Shown here: one piece after another, positions 1-14,291 of the stretch
Layout of the letters: every line of letters starts with the position of its first letter
Numbering within the stretch: the first letter of the stretch is position 1
From: Erythrocercus mccallii
Lineage: Eukaryota > Chordata > Aves > Passeriformes > Dicruridae
Assembly: GCA_013397435.1 (NCBI GenBank)
Contig: VZRG01000530.1
Span: 374,441-438,440 of the forward strand
DNA: 64,000 bases
Direction: 5' to 3'
Notes under the pieces: generated by a model
What the model was told of the DNA's origin: nothing
The model's input: only the letters and a program-made list of their open reading frames with translations
Databases searched by the model: none
Position numbers and translations under genes: made by a program

Positions 1-101
1 GAGATCAATTATGAAATTCTTTTGAATAATAAAACATAATTCAAATTTGTCTCAGCTGCTACTTTACCTTATATTTAAACTCAGTCCTCAGAAAGCCTAG
101 C

Positions 102-145
102 TTATGCCATCCCTTATGCCTTATGCCATCCATTATGCCATCCCT
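102..145. repeat. Short imperfect tandem repeat (TTATGCCATCC)
   Basis: Three to four imperfect copies of an 11-base unit TTATGCCATCC lie head to tail. One copy is shortened to TTATGCC. Confidence 0.7.
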
Positions 146-3100
146 GAATTTTAAAAGTAATTATTATATATATAAACACAAAACCAGACAAAAATCAGTT
201 TTCCACTTTCACACCAGTTCCTTACTTCCTAGGTTACAAGGCTGGGATATTTCATCTCTGATACCATTTTAGCTCATTTTAGCACGAAGTTTTAGAATAT
301 AGCGCATATTTTTTTGGCAGAGGGAATGGGGCACAGAGGGTCAGAGAAGAATATAGCTTATAGTTTATAATTTTTATATAGCTTAGCATGCCCTAACTTG
401 GCATGAATAATGTAGGTACCTTGTGCAGAAATGCTTTAAAAATCTTCTGGTTACAGTGACGGTGTTGTTACTGGTTTTGGGCACATAATTTCCATCCCAT
501 TATTTTTCAATGATCTGTGCTGCTGCAGACACACTAACCCTGGAGGGTGGTTTGGTGTGCAGAGTCCCAGGCTGGCAATGCTCTTGGGCTACTCCCCTGC
601 TCTTACTGAGGCAGTGGCTGGTGCTCCTCACTGCCCACAGTCCCTGCTGCCCAGGGCCACCTGGCATGGGCTACACCAGCACCATATCACCCAACCTGCA
701 GATCCCCTCAGAAAGGAACATTTACCCATGAATTGCTGCTTTAGGACAAGCTTTTAACTGGTGCTATTTCTTTATAGTTGATACATATGCTTATTTTTAG
801 CCTCCCACAACACAAAGTCCTTTTTATGCAGAACTTCCAGATTCCTGGTTCTACCTCCAGCTCTTCCCAAATGGTTAGTGCTGGAGCATGTTGGTTGTTC
901 ATTTAACAGTGAGACAGCACCTGAGAAATGGGACAACACTTTCTGCATCTCTTGACACGTGGAGCTTTTCCCTCACTCTGCTATGGTAAGATACTAAGAG
1001 AGCATACAGTCTCTCCTACTATTTTTGCAACCAATATTTGAAAGTAATGTATGTAGAAACAGCTCTTGGACCATGAAGTAAATTTAGAGGGAGAAAGTTA
1101 CAATATGAATACACAGCTTGTTTTCCAGAACAAGTTTGTTTTCCTTTTTGCTATGAAATCCCTTTGCAGAATGGCTGGGCTTACAAATAGTGGCTGGAAG
1201 GAAAATGTGTACCATTGCATGCTTAGATTTTCTTTTTCTTTTTTTTTTTTTAAGGAGTGTTAGCATTTACCTCGACAAGAGAGAGGGAACACTGTGGCTC
1301 ACAAGCCCTGTGACTGCAGCAATTGGGCTGGAAGGCCAGTGTGACAGTGCAGCAAGGGCTCCCGCCCCAACTCCATGGCCACCTGGACTCCAGGTCATGC
1401 CCAGGCACAGAACCTTCAGAGCCAGGGTGTGAGATTAGGGATGGTTTTGAAATTGAAACTGAAAACTTCAGCTACTGAGTTAATCACCATAAATCTCATA
1501 AAATTATACAGAAATTTTCCAGATGTAGTGTAGATGTATGTGGAGGTCTTACATTAAAAAACAAATAGACTATTTAGACCTCCTTTATTAGTAATGCTTT
1601 ACCAAAGCACTGTTTGGAGATTTTGATAATTAAAACAAGTCAGATCATGCAAACTATCAGGATGGTATTTGAAAAGTTAACATTCAGTAGTGAGACTATC
1701 AGAAACATCTCAGCCAGAGCTGACAGTTTTATAGCATACTAGAAAATATACCTTTACTTTGCCCAGCAATACTTCAGAGTCCTCATATATCAATCGTCCC
1801 AGAAGGAAAATATGAACATTATTGTTTTGTCTAAACAAAACAAGTCTGTTCCAATAAAAACTTTCTGTCCAAAATTAATTGGGCTAAAATAACATAACAG
1901 AATCAATGTGTCCTTAATATCAGTGTGATATTCACTTGTTTTTGTTTGCATATATACACTGGCAAGCATTTATAGAATGTGGAGAACATTTGAAGTTCTG
2001 TGGGTTTGGAGCCTGTAGATAAATTCAGTGATAAAAAATACATGTTATTTATGACCAGTACTTGAAATAATACTTCAGAAGTATTGGTAAAGGTTAAATT
2101 CTTATGTGTTCCCATTCCATCTTGTTTTCTATGGAAAATGTCAGTATATATTGCTGAAGTCCCAGTGTGATATATATGGGTCCACATGTGTCATTGCACA
2201 GATCTTTCAAACTCATCACTGAGCAAATAATTTTTCTGGAGGTCACTGTGATTTCTGAGAAGCTATGCCAATTCCAACCAGCTGATATTAAGCTCAACAG
2301 AGTGCAAGGCATTTACTTTTGTATTACAGCTAAAATCTCATAACCACCTCTTTCCAAAAAAAAATATGAGCTTTTAACAGCTTTGAGGCAAAACTTCATA
2401 ATAATTTTTTTTCTATGCAACATTTTTCATTTCAGGATTGCACAAAGCATTTTGATTCATGGAATTACTTGTAGGCCAAGGGAAATCATGATTTTGGACT
2501 CCTGCAAAACACAGACCTGTAGTTCTTCTACAGTGCCTTGTAACTTGGGACCACTGTAGTAACCTTGAGAAACCCCCATCAGACAGATTATATCAGACTT
2601 ATTTTGAAAAGGAAATTGTGGTATTCAGTAAACTGGCTGGTTCTCAGAACACACAGCAAGAAGTGGCAGTGCTCAAAATAAATTGAGATTAATCCAGGAA
2701 TTACTTGTTTTACCAGCTGTGAAATGCTTAGATATTTTCAGACATGCATTTCATAGGGGAAAAACAAACTTTGAGCACAGTCTCTTCTTTAAGTCTCAAG
2801 GACTTGCATAAACAGAACTCACTGTCTCTATCTGAAAGGTTAAAAGCAGTGGTAGAAATATACTCTTAATAATTTTGGAGTTTCATTATGGTATTTGGAG
2901 TCACAATGGAACATAGAGGAGGTCCAGTTTCTCTTCTTCTTATACCAGTAACAAGCCCAGTGGTGATGCAAACAAGTCATGAGGAATGATTTAAGGAGAT
3001 TTTATTACATCTTTACCATGAAAAATGATGAAATAGTAATACAAAAAAGCGATAAATCAAAAGGCAGCAAAAGAGATTGGAGATTTAACATTGTTTATTT

Positions 3101-6100
3101 TCCATGGCAGTAAAGGGCACTTGTTATCACTTTCATGATCTAATGAGTAGAGCTGTGTGGATAAAGATGGAACAATTCAAACAGAATAGCAGGTACAAAA
3201 GGGCTATTCTTTTGAAAAAATTCTATTGGGAATGATTAAATTATAACGTGTATTTTTACCTACAACAGTGACTTTCTGAGATGCAGGGCAAGATACACTA
3301 ATCAAAGTTAAGATCAATGAAACACGGTTAAGAGATCCAATTTATGACTAAATAAAAGTTACTGGATTGTTCACTTGCTATAGGAAAAAATAATATTAAC
3401 ATCAACTCAAGTTGTATGTACATCTTTTAGACTTGGTTTTAGATGCTAGGGCTAATAGCTATATGAAATGTTTAATAATCCCAACTCTGCCAAATTCTTA
3501 TTTTATGCTTTAATTTATAAGTTTCCATACAGTGTTTTTTAAAAGACTTGCATAAATGGGGTTTTTTGAGAGCTTTTTTAAATGTACCTTCCTTTTATAA
3601 CTATTATTTTAGATGTTGTTACTTCATCAAATTACAGGATTTTAAATACCTGAAGCCAGTGATAAATCTAGGGCTTGTAAGGAACATCATTTCCTATAGA
3701 AAAGTCTTAACTCATTTGGGAGAACTATTATTTCATTAATATGAAGGTGGTTTTTTTCTTTAAATCAGTACCAAAGTGATCCACTTATTTATGAAAGATA
3801 ATTTCTTTCTCCAGAAGTGCAATATACCCTTTTATTTATTTCAAAGTCAAAGTGTTTGCTACACTTTGAGTCAGGTCCTGGGTATTGACTGAAAGACTCC
3901 ATCCTGTTAAAGGATGTCTTTCATTGTAGCACTAAGTAGAAGAAAGGGGTGTTAAAACATGGTCACCTTGTTGTGTAGCTGGTTTCTCATCATTCTGGAA
4001 GAGACATTTCCAGCTTTACTGAAAAAGCCAAGGAAGCAAAATAAAATTACCCATTTCTTCACTTTGCACACTTAGAGCCATTTGAGATCACTGTCTTGTC
4101 TTTTATCACAGCAATATATATTGTTGTACACTCCACTAGAGGAATTTGTTAGGATTTTTCATCTGACTTGTAGAAATAAAATTAATAGCTTTATTTTATA
4201 ATAATGACATTTCTTTCAAGATGATTCTATGCTAAGTTCAAGCTAAAGTACCCACATCATTGATTTTTAAGCACAAAGATGTTCCCACAGATTCAGTGAT
4301 GTTAGCATGCTTGGGAAATTGTAGCTTGTTCTGCCTTTTTTCTCAGAGTTTAGGTGTTGAAATTTTTCTTAGTTAGTGCTGTATTGATTTTAGCTGTTAA
4401 GTGACCTATGATTATGGGCTTATTTTCCAACACTGGAGGGGGAAATTACTTTCTCTGTATCAATTTTCCTTTTACTCTAATGGCTAGGAAACCATAAAAT
4501 TTGAGATAAGCTGTGTCAGTGAGATTTCAGGGACAAAATGTTGGCTTCAAAACATTCGATTTATTTTCAAGTATGAGATGAAACATAGCAATATGGCTTC
4601 AAATTACTGAATTCTTTCATCTACAGTCTACATTCATTTTCTTAGTACTCTCAGAAAAAAACCCAAACATCCTAAAAACAGTGAAGGCTTTAATTTCAGC
4701 GCTGCAGAAATGACTCTGGAAACAATTTACTCCATGTAGCATGGTAAATTTTACATTGCCCACCTGAAAAAAAATAATTTGAAGTATGCCTTTGTGGCTT
4801 ACTGTGGCTATAAAATGACAAATTTAACAAATTAGAACATTGGCACAAAACAACCTCTATGCACCTGAAGAACTATCATTAATATGGTGCAGAATCCATT
4901 AAAAATAACATATTGCTTTATGCAGTGTCTTTGATAATCTGATGGGAAAAATGATATACCATGATGATATAGACAACAAACCTGAAGAACACAGATGTAT
5001 TTAGTATTTGTCACAAAAACATAGGAGCATTTTCCTTATTATCTGGTATGCCCAAGGACATCACTTGGCCTGCAGCATACTACAAGTGCTGCAGTTGGGG
5101 TTTTCATTAAAAACTCTTGTCCAAGCTATTCAGTATCACACAGTGGAGAGCAGGGACATCACCCAGATTTGAATCTTGTACTGCTAAAAGTTCCCACCTT
5201 TACTTTTCCTGCTGCTACTGGAATAATGTTATTTCTGCCTTATAGAATTACTGATAGTTCTAGAAAATTTACTGATCACCAACAGGATAAAAGCAAAACC
5301 TTCCTAAGGTTTCCCTCCCACTTGTGAGATACTGGATTATCAGATCTAGTCCAGAGTGCCCAGGACTTCTGTTGTAAGGAAACTCGGGTGGCACATGAGG
5401 CATAAAAGCATGGAACAGGCAGTAAAACTCAGATTTCCTGGTCTGAATGGTGACACCTCTGACTTTGAGCTCAAAGTTTCTTACTTCTCACCTGAATGTC
5501 CAAAGTACAAGAAAAACAGTATCTGTGATAGCTCGGTAGTTTTGACTAAAATAAATTTTCTGCAACTTGAGAAATCCTTCCTAATGAAAATTGCTGAGCT
5601 TGATACCCAAAGTGTCTCATTTCAAGTTACATAATAACTGCAGCTTGTTCTGCAGCTTCATGCCCCTGCATAAGTCTTGAATAATAGAGAGTTGGGGTTT
5701 GACAGATTTTTTTTTCTGTACTTTTTCTAAGGAAATTGGGGGTGGTTTGGGGTTTTTTTAGATTCAGGTTTTATTTTATTTTTGGTCTTATTATGCATAG
5801 GCACTCTGGAAAAGATAGAAGTATCCCATAAATCTGCCTTTTGCACAAATAGACTCTTCCATTCTTGTACAGGTGCCCGTCATATTGGAGAAACAAGCTG
5901 GTTTTTGTGGTCCTTGGACCTCAGCTTTGATCTGCCTTCCAGAGCTCACTGCTAGACTGCTCAGAGCAGTATGGAGAATGAGTATAAACTGTCAGGAATA
6001 TGTTCCTGGGGAATGCAATTCAACTTTCTGTACTCATTTCATATCTGCGTGAGACAGCATGTGTAAGTGCTAACTTACATATCTATAACTGAGACAACTC

Positions 6101-7018
6101 ACCATCTCCCAGTGACATGTAACCAACTCAATTATCAGAATGGCAGGTAGCCACATATATCAGAAATCATACATGAGATCAAAATGTCCATAAGGCATGC
6201 AATACAGCTTTTAAAGTTCTTTGTGTGTCCATGCCAGTTCTGGTCACAACCCAACCCATAACTGTACCGTGACCTGCCAGCAGTGCTAAAGGAGATTTTT
6301 GCATAGAGATTATCTGAGCTATAAAAAAATGTTGAAAGATGTGATCAAAGAAGATACTAATTATGAAAATTAGGCAGAGATTAGGAAACGCTTAAAACAT
6401 GAAAGTTTCACTTAATTATTGCCTGCATTACCAAGGAACTAGTATTCCTTGTATCTTACAGTTGCTGTTCTTTGTGGCATCTAGGAAATCCAGCTATGAA
6501 TCCGTCCAGGCATATCAGATATATGATATTTATAATAGGAATATATTCTTGTCACAGAAGAACTAAAAATGCAGTAGTTGGACATCTAAGAGACAGCAGA
6601 GGTATGAGCAGAGAGAGTCCATGGGACTAATTATGTGTAATGTCTCACTCTTCAAAAATACCTGTCAATGGGCTTGCAAAAAATCCATATTGTGACCCTT
6701 GATTTCTTTTCTTTAACATCACATCTGGAAAATCAGAAGAACAACCTGCTCTAATGTTCTTTTGAAATGATGTTACAGAAACCATTTTTTCCCTTTCCCT
6801 GCCTAAACTACAGCTTCTCTTTCGAGTTAGCTGGGAAACTGTTTTCAGAAAGTCTTTTCCTAACCACTCAAAGTGCCTGCTTACATAATAAGTACAGCTT
6901 TGGACAACAAAAAATTAGTTCTTGGATTAGACACAAGTGGATGTTCACTCCAGAGTGTCTTTGCTCATTTTAAATAATCTAAAAGGTCAGTCAATACATT
7001 TTTCAGGTTCATATGTCA

Positions 7019-7160
7019 TGAAATAATAGGATTATGTAAAAACAGGATTGGAAGGGATCTTAAAAGGTCATCAACCCCATTTCTTTAATTTAGGGTGGGT
7101 TTAGCCAGGTGTGTGGCATTTTAAAAGTGGAGATCTTACACCCTCAGCAGTGGGTTCTTC
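7019..7160 (-). mobile_element. Degraded CR1-like LINE fragment
   Basis: The segment resembles the reverse complement of a CR1 3' end: an AT-rich start, then GGATTGGAAGGGATCTTAAA and a TCATCAACCCCATTT-like stretch. This matches the usual 'ggaagggaccttaaaggtcatc' pattern of avian CR1 tails. It is heavily diverged and the left and right limits are approximate. The sequence to about 7270 may be more of the same copy. Confidence 0.5.
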
Positions 7161-8158
7161 ATTGGTAGATTTTTCCTGAGAATGAACCTCCATGTTTTCT
7201 CCCACAAAACAACCTCATCCAGGTGTTCTGACTGCTCCTGCCTTAGTAATATATTCCAGCACATTTCATTACAATAAAACTGAGCAATGATCAGTAGGAG
7301 ATGTATCAATTTTAAAATTATGTTCTCTTTAATGGAGTTCATTTTTTTGCTGGTAGGAACACTGGTGTAAATAGAAAGTGAGGAGACTGACAGTATCCTT
7401 TAAATTAACTTTTTTAATTAAGGTAGAATTGAAAAATAGATCAGGGGAAAAGTAAATGTAGCACTTAATGGTTTCTGCTGGTAATGTGATAGTTCAGATA
7501 ATTGCAGTACTCTAATTATATTTTTTAAGTAATCAAGCAGAATTTCAGTTTTTCAAAAAAATTGGTTTTGGTGAAAGTCATACCTTCACTAAAAACAGTA
7601 GATCAAATATGTACAAACCAAATTAGAAGCATATCAAATCCAACTAGCAGAATCTTATTTGTAGTTTTTGACAACTCCTCCATATTTTTTTTGGAGGGTG
7701 AAGGCTGAAAAACATAATGGAACATACTAGTTTGACAAGTAGTGATTTTTATGAGGCAAAATGGCTTTTATATAATACCCAAATATTTTATCTGTGATTC
7801 TTTTTTTGAACCCATTGTAAATGCTTCTGCAAGGTTGATTTTTCACACATTCACTTTGGTGTTAAAAATGAATTTTTATTAAGTAAATTATTAGAAACAT
7901 GAAAATTTAAGGTGATATACAGTTCTATATAAATACTTCATTGAAGTGAATACTACAGATCTGATAGTAAAGAGTCAATTAACCAAAGCATTTTAAGTAT
8001 GAACACAAAAATGTTTGATATCAGTGCAAGTTAAGCTGAACTGAATTTTCTTAACACATTTGTAATTTGTTTAATACTCATTTTGCAGTGAGAAAAATAA
8101 AACTTGCCATTTAGCTTGTCTCAGCTTGTCAGGAACAAGGTAAATAGTTTGCTTCCTC

Positions 8159-8202
8159 CATTACTTTTACCATTTTTACCATTTTTTACCATTTTACCAT
8201 TA
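8159..8202. repeat. TTTTACCA-type tandem repeat
   Basis: Four to five imperfect copies of TTTTTACCA occur, varying in the length of the T run. This looks like simple replication slippage. Confidence 0.7.
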
Positions 8203-8413
8203 CTATGCTACTTCTCTAGAATAAGAGGAAAAGCTGCTGAAGGGGAAGAAATCCATGACATCTGAACTGTGAAATGTGTGATATTCAGCCTGTATGTCTG
8301 GTAACTACAGAGAGAAGGAAAACAGACAGTGCCGTTCTCTTGCCAGTACAGCTAGTGCAGAATGGGCAAACAATTACTTTCCCAGGCCTTAGTCTGACAG
8401 GGAAATCGGGGAG

Positions 8414-9129
8414 TGTCTAGGTTTAGAAGACAGGTATCCGCCAGGGAGAGCTGGAGTTTCCTTGGAATGGAGAATGTAAACCCCCCTCCTTCCAAATTAT
8501 TTTAATTTTGTAATTGAGGGCTTTCAGGCAAAGATTTGGGAATAGGAATAGCAGTTCTTTTACTAGGAATATTAAAAATACAAATATAGTAGTACAAAAA
8601 GATAAGCAAACAAAAAAAAAAAACATCTTAGAAATCCTGACAGAGTCAGGAATACGACTTGACACCCTGTTGGTCATGGTGTTTGGAAGCAGTCCTGGAG
8701 AAACAGATCTGGTTCTGTTGGAGTAGAGATGATCCCATAGAAAAGGGTCAATTGGTGGTGAGATGGGTCCAATCTTCCTCTTGAATCCAGTGGAAAACAG
8801 GATGCCTGGTGTTCCTGAGTCTCAGTTTTTATCTAGGTAGGAACACTGGGCCCCCCCCCACCACTGGGTGGAGCATCTCACAATGGGATGAGGTAATGTG
8901 TCATTGGTGAGCCTTAATGGCCATTAGCAGCAGATAGCCCCCTGGAGCAAGGATGGATGGTGAAAGAGATAAGAAACACTGCCCCACACAGTTTTAATAC
9001 CTGGGCCATTATTAGAAGGCATCCGTCCCCCTCTCCCCAGAGTAACAAGAGATAAAGAAAAAAACATTTCCCCAATTGTTTTCAACAGATGAAACAGAAT
9101 ACACATTTTTGGTTTCATAACCCAAGACG
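8414..9129 (-). mobile_element. Solo LTR of an endogenous retrovirus, minus orientation
   Basis: The reverse complement of this 716-base block matches the plus-strand block at 31856-32590 along its whole length. Shared landmarks in LTR orientation are the start TCTTGGGTTATG, the CTGCTAATGG region, CCCATTGTGAGATGCTCC, a CTAGATAAAAAC TATA-like box and the end AGGCAGATACC-like / CTGTCT. It is flanked by direct repeats GGGAG at 8409-8413 and 9130-9134, as expected for a 5-base target-site duplication. The first LTR base seems mutated from T to C. No gag, pol or env remains, so it is a solo LTR. A poly-C run of nine lies near 8851. Confidence 0.8.
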
Positions 9130-12100
9130 GGGAGACAACTTCAAGGCACTCCTCTGCTCTGGCTTCCTATCCAGCCTCAGGTACATCTGTTTTCCAAATA
9201 CAAAACAAAGATGAACCTAACTCCCCATTCTTTCAAGTGCTGGGAGAAGATATATGCATCAGATGTGCAAGAAAGACTATATAGATAATCTGAAAAGTTC
9301 CAAAAATATTCTGTATGATGCCTTTCAGAAGGTTAATACTCAGTGAAAATCTAACCTATCTGAGAGCATTCTGAAGACTTATTGCTAGTTGGATCTTTTA
9401 GGGAAGGAAAATACCGAAAATTGAAAAAAGAGTAATTAGATTTTCATTGTAATTTAACCCACCGAAGAACGGTAAATGACTTCATGGCACCAATATAATG
9501 TTATCAGAGTAGCCCAAACCACAGATTCTGATCAAGCTTTTAGCAGACTAAACACTCAAATTGCCAAATTTTAAAAGAACACTTACTGAAACACAATCCT
9601 TTAAAATTGTTTTAAATTGGTGATTCAAAAACAGACAGTTGAAGTCATTAGTGTATCTTGAAAATCTCAGACTTGGCTTAAGAGTAGGTCACCATATTTT
9701 GATGAATTGATTCAAAGAGCTCCTTATAAACTCTCCTTCAGAAGTGTGGGACATCATAGTTAATGTAAGCAATTTCTACAGCATAAGACATAGGATAGGT
9801 TTCAACTTAGACACAAATTCTGGTACAGTTAAAGATCTGAAAAATGAGTACAGAATAGAAAGGCTGGCTCAGTGTTAACCTTGTGCAATTAAATCAATAC
9901 TGTAATACAGACCTCCAAGCTAAGGCAGCATCACCCTTCCTGTGCAGCCCTACTTACTGCATGCTGCAGAGCATTGTGTGAATCCTGCTTTACCATCACA
10001 GGAAACGATTTAAAAATAAAAGTGAGGTGCAGTGGTTACCCTGGGTCTCACTTTTGGAAAGGGAGGATGTTAAAGACATCAGAGAAAGATTTTATCCCTT
10101 CCTTCTAAATGCACTGGGTGAGAAAGACATCTTGTGTTAGCTATGCCAGCTGTATTCTGGCACTGTACTGGTAAAATTCTCATCTTTTTCAATTTTTTGG
10201 CAAGTTTAGAAGCCTGAAAGTAGGACCAGACCTGCATATTTGATACAGAATGCAATAGACTGCCTTTTGGCTCTGGGATCCCAAAATTTTTACAGCAGTT
10301 TTACAAATAATTCTTTGGTTTAGTTTATTGTGGTTCAGTTACTGATCAAACAAAATTATTAGGTGGATTCAAAAGACATTTTTCTAGATAAAACTAATAA
10401 GTTTTTTAAAAAAAGAAAAACCCAAAGCCAAAACCATGCAATTTTTGTTCCTTATTTTCCATTTTTTGAAAGGTACTTTTCTTTAATGAATGTCTAAATT
10501 AGCCAATTTGTTTCTGTTTAGAAAATGTCAGGAGATTTTTTTATTACCCCTCATTGTTGTTTTCCTGATTTTTTTTTTTAATCTTGTCCAAAAATTTTGA
10601 ATAAATTGGAGAGGAGAAGATTTCTCTGTTGAGGAGACCTTGTTAAATAAATCCCCCATCTTAAAGATATGCCTATCTGTATTCAGTGGTCTATTAAAAT
10701 GCGTGTGTATTTAGTCCAGTCTTTAGAATTATAATCAGCTTAATACCACTATTAAGCAAAAAGTCACTGTCAAAATTGATTCCACTGTTGGCAGTCTAGC
10801 TGAGCAGCTCAAAGACTGAATGGACTGTGGGGCTAATCAGGCATCTGGAATGGAATAATTTATCTGTAAAGCTTTGCTCATCAGAATAAGACTAGGGAGG
10901 ATGATGATGTAAGAAGAGCTTTTTCTTTTGTCACACGAGCCTACTGTGTTATTTTCCATTTCATATCATTAAAACATAAAGATGTATTGCATGACAACCT
11001 GATAATTTAATGTTCATTATGAAACTATAACAAGATGATCCATGATTTTAAAGATTTGAATCAGAGTTCAGCTCTGATAAGTATGGAAATCATCATACTG
11101 ATTTCCAATTTGCCCTGTCAGAATTATTTTTCTAAAGGTTACTAAAAACTCAATAAAATGTACTCAAATATTTTAAATATCATTACAGAAATGTAATGAT
11201 CTAATAAAACAGTATCAATAAACATTAAGGAATCATATTTTAAATCACTGTAATTTGTCATCACTTTTGTTAATTTCGCCAACAGGCACCTTTAATAGGG
11301 ATTTTGAATTCTAAAATTAAGTTTTTATTTTTGCCCAGAGAGTCTCTCTTTTGTCTTTAAATTTATTATAGAAAATTTGCCTATTATTATAAAGATTAGT
11401 TTATTAAAACTCTTCATCTCTCTGCTTACACATTCACTTCTGCTGCTTGAACTGCTACACTCCAGCAAGCCAATGTTGAGGTAAAATCTATTTTTCTTTA
11501 TAGCTGCCAAAGCGACTGGGTTTTTGTTAGAAACAAATTGCTCATTTGTAATTATATTCTGAATTATCAGAGAGCATTTGTACAACTTTTTTTTATTTCT
11601 TGTGGGGATTAATAGTCTTTGCTTGAGAAATTAATTTCAATGGCTTCTAGGCAAACCTCACCTATTCTAAAAATGCAGCTGTAAGTTCACCAAAATTGTT
11701 TAACAATTATGTGGCTTCTTCATAATTTTTTCTCAATATGCAGCAGAAATGTAAAATATTTAAGAGGATATCAGTAGTGCCAAGTGTTTGCTATAAAAAA
11801 ACTTGTCTATCACAAGAGTTCAGGAGTTTCATAACTGTAAGACAAACCTTGGAAAAGATGAAGTTGTAAAATACATTTTGTATGCTTTATACTTACCCTA
11901 TGGTTTTACTTTAAGATATGCTCTTCAGATATATTTTGCACCCTTTTCCTTGCAACCGTTTGGTTCCTGAAAGAAAATGCAAACTGAGATTTTCTGAACT
12001 ATAAGCTTCTAGAATCTGGAGGTATAAAGAAGATTTAGACTGTAAGAGTTGATAACTGTGCCTTAAGATCTTGCCAGTCAATATGGGAAGCGACTCTTAA

Positions 12101-14249
12101 TACCAAGATCTGACTCCTTTAGACTGGAGACTTAAGATGTAAGAGATTTAGGTGGTTGTGATGTTTATTAATTAACACACCACAAAGAAGCTACTAGTTC
12201 TCCAAACTACTATTTATCTAAAAAAGCACAACTGAAAGTATTAAGTCACCATTGCAGAACTATGGGAAACCCTTTCATCACACACATATTCTTTTCCTTT
12301 CTCCATTTAGTGTTAGGATGCAAGTCTGTCCCTGCTGGCTTTGTCCTGTCGTGTCATGGCATACACCTGATAGGGAGTCCAGTGGGTTGTCTAGGGAGTT
12401 CTTCCTGGCATTCCGTGGGACTTGGATGAAGTGTTGAAAGATCTTTATTCCCTCCCTCCTCCAAACAAGTTCATGGTTGTTTAGTTAGGATTATCTACTT
12501 CTTTGCATAAAAGAAAGAAAGAAAAGAAAAATAAACTTGCTCATAAGAGACAAATGGCACATGGTTCTTTTTGAAAAAGTCAACATTATGCTGAACTAAA
12601 CAGTTGTTACTGGAATTCTAAATGGTTTTAGCCAAATCTGGACCTCTGCCTACTCACTACAGAGGTCTGTGATATTTTCTTAAACATGCATTTCTCATGT
12701 GTTTTGACAGTGAGTGTGATGATCTTCCTGATACAGAAGACCTTCTTTGCTATAGGACAAAGCAGAACTCTTTTTAGAAAGAGAGGCATGAAGAGACACC
12801 TCTAACTGAAGGGCTGGTGTTGGGCTGAGCTGCTAATCAAGGAGTACTTACAAGGAGGTCGCTAGAACGTTCAACCAGCACAGGTCATGCAGGTGTTGTT
12901 TAAAGTGTCTTAAAACTTTTACATTAGTCTCTGGGAACAAGATTAACTAATATTAAGAGCTTACAGCACTTTATGTCTCAATTAACAGTACTAAATGCTA
13001 AGTCAGTACTCTAAGAGGTGGAATGTGGCTCGGTCATCTGACTTAGATTACTTGTGGTTTTCACTAAAAGATGAGAAAAAGATACTTATCCAAGAGAGTA
13101 GATTTTACTGCAGATATGAACAGTGAAAACTTAGTGAGGCCACTTGGCTTAGTTAAAACATAAAAATAACTTAGTCTCCAGTACTTAGAAAATATCTGAT
13201 CTTTGTCCAAACATCCTTACAACCCTATTTAGAGTAAACAATATACAAACATTTTGTTTTCCCTTGCTTTCCATTTGAATTAGGCTGGTAAGTCTTATGG
13301 GGATCAAATAGCACACACACAGTTAGGCATCCCTCAACTGACTATAATGGTATTTTATGATGTAAAACTAAACCATTATTCAAAGTCTTTAAACAAGGAT
13401 ATTAAAATTTTGCCAAAATGGACATTTTTGAAATTTTTTCTGTACTTTTATTTTTTTCTCTCCAAAAAAGGCATGAGACAAAGAGACAAAGAAGTATTTT
13501 TTCCTCTTATTCAGTATTTGGCAGATGCCATAACAGAGAGTGAATTAAACACCTAAAGATGGTCAGTATCCAAGGTATAAGAAAACTGTGAAAAAGATTC
13601 ACTCTGAGTCCCAAGAGTGTCAAGAGCAAAACTGAAGCCATTATTTGCTGCTCAGACTCCACAGTGGACTTTATTTTATCTTTCATGGCAACCCTAATCT
13701 ATATACTTCAGGTAGTTAATTAAACACTATATTTTTTTCATTCCTATTTTAGATATTTTTTAGCTAATTTTACAGTATAGATGTAAGAGAAGTGAGAAAG
13801 ATTGCAGCACTTGAAGTTTATGATCAGTGAATATTTTCAAAAGAAAAGAGCCTACAGTCAAACAAGTAGTGTTACTGAAAAGTAACTAGAGTGCTTTTTT
13901 CCCTAAGGGGCATTGCTGGTAAACCTTATCCAATTTATCCCGCTCTTGCCGTCCTGCTGCTGACATCAAATGGACCAATTCTATAGTTAGTTACCTAGGT
14001 TGTCTCATGGATGTGAATGTCCCAGGGGAAAGTAACCATATAAAAGCATCTTGGCAAAACCATCAAGCCATTTAAAAAGTGTCTCCAAACGCTGGCTTTT
14101 GCAGTAAAATTCTGATGCCAGTTGCCACAGTTCCCAAAGAGCTTCAGAGCCTGCTTCTCATTTGGATGGCAAAGAGGGTAGCTAGCTCTTTTTTGTCACT
14201 GTTGTAATTGAAACACACTTCCAACAAGACTTTAATTATTTTAAAAGTG

Positions 14250-14252
<3 letters not shown>

Positions 14253-14290
<38 letters not shown>
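14253..14290. repeat. (TG)19 microsatellite
   Basis: Nineteen uninterrupted TG dinucleotides make a likely polymorphic locus. Confidence 0.95.

Positions 14291-14291
<1 letters not shown>

Larger units (their letters stand above)
1..8408. other. Intergenic DNA downstream of MACC1
   Basis: This AT-rich stretch has no recognisable gene. The open frames are under 100 codons and show no familiar motif, and no convincing chain of exons was seen. It holds a short ATGCC-type tandem repeat near the left end, a degraded CR1-like fragment near 7.0-7.2 kb and a TTTTACCA-type repeat near 8.16-8.2 kb. In mammals the neighbour on this side of MACC1 is TMEM196, but I identified none of its exons here. Confidence 0.6.
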
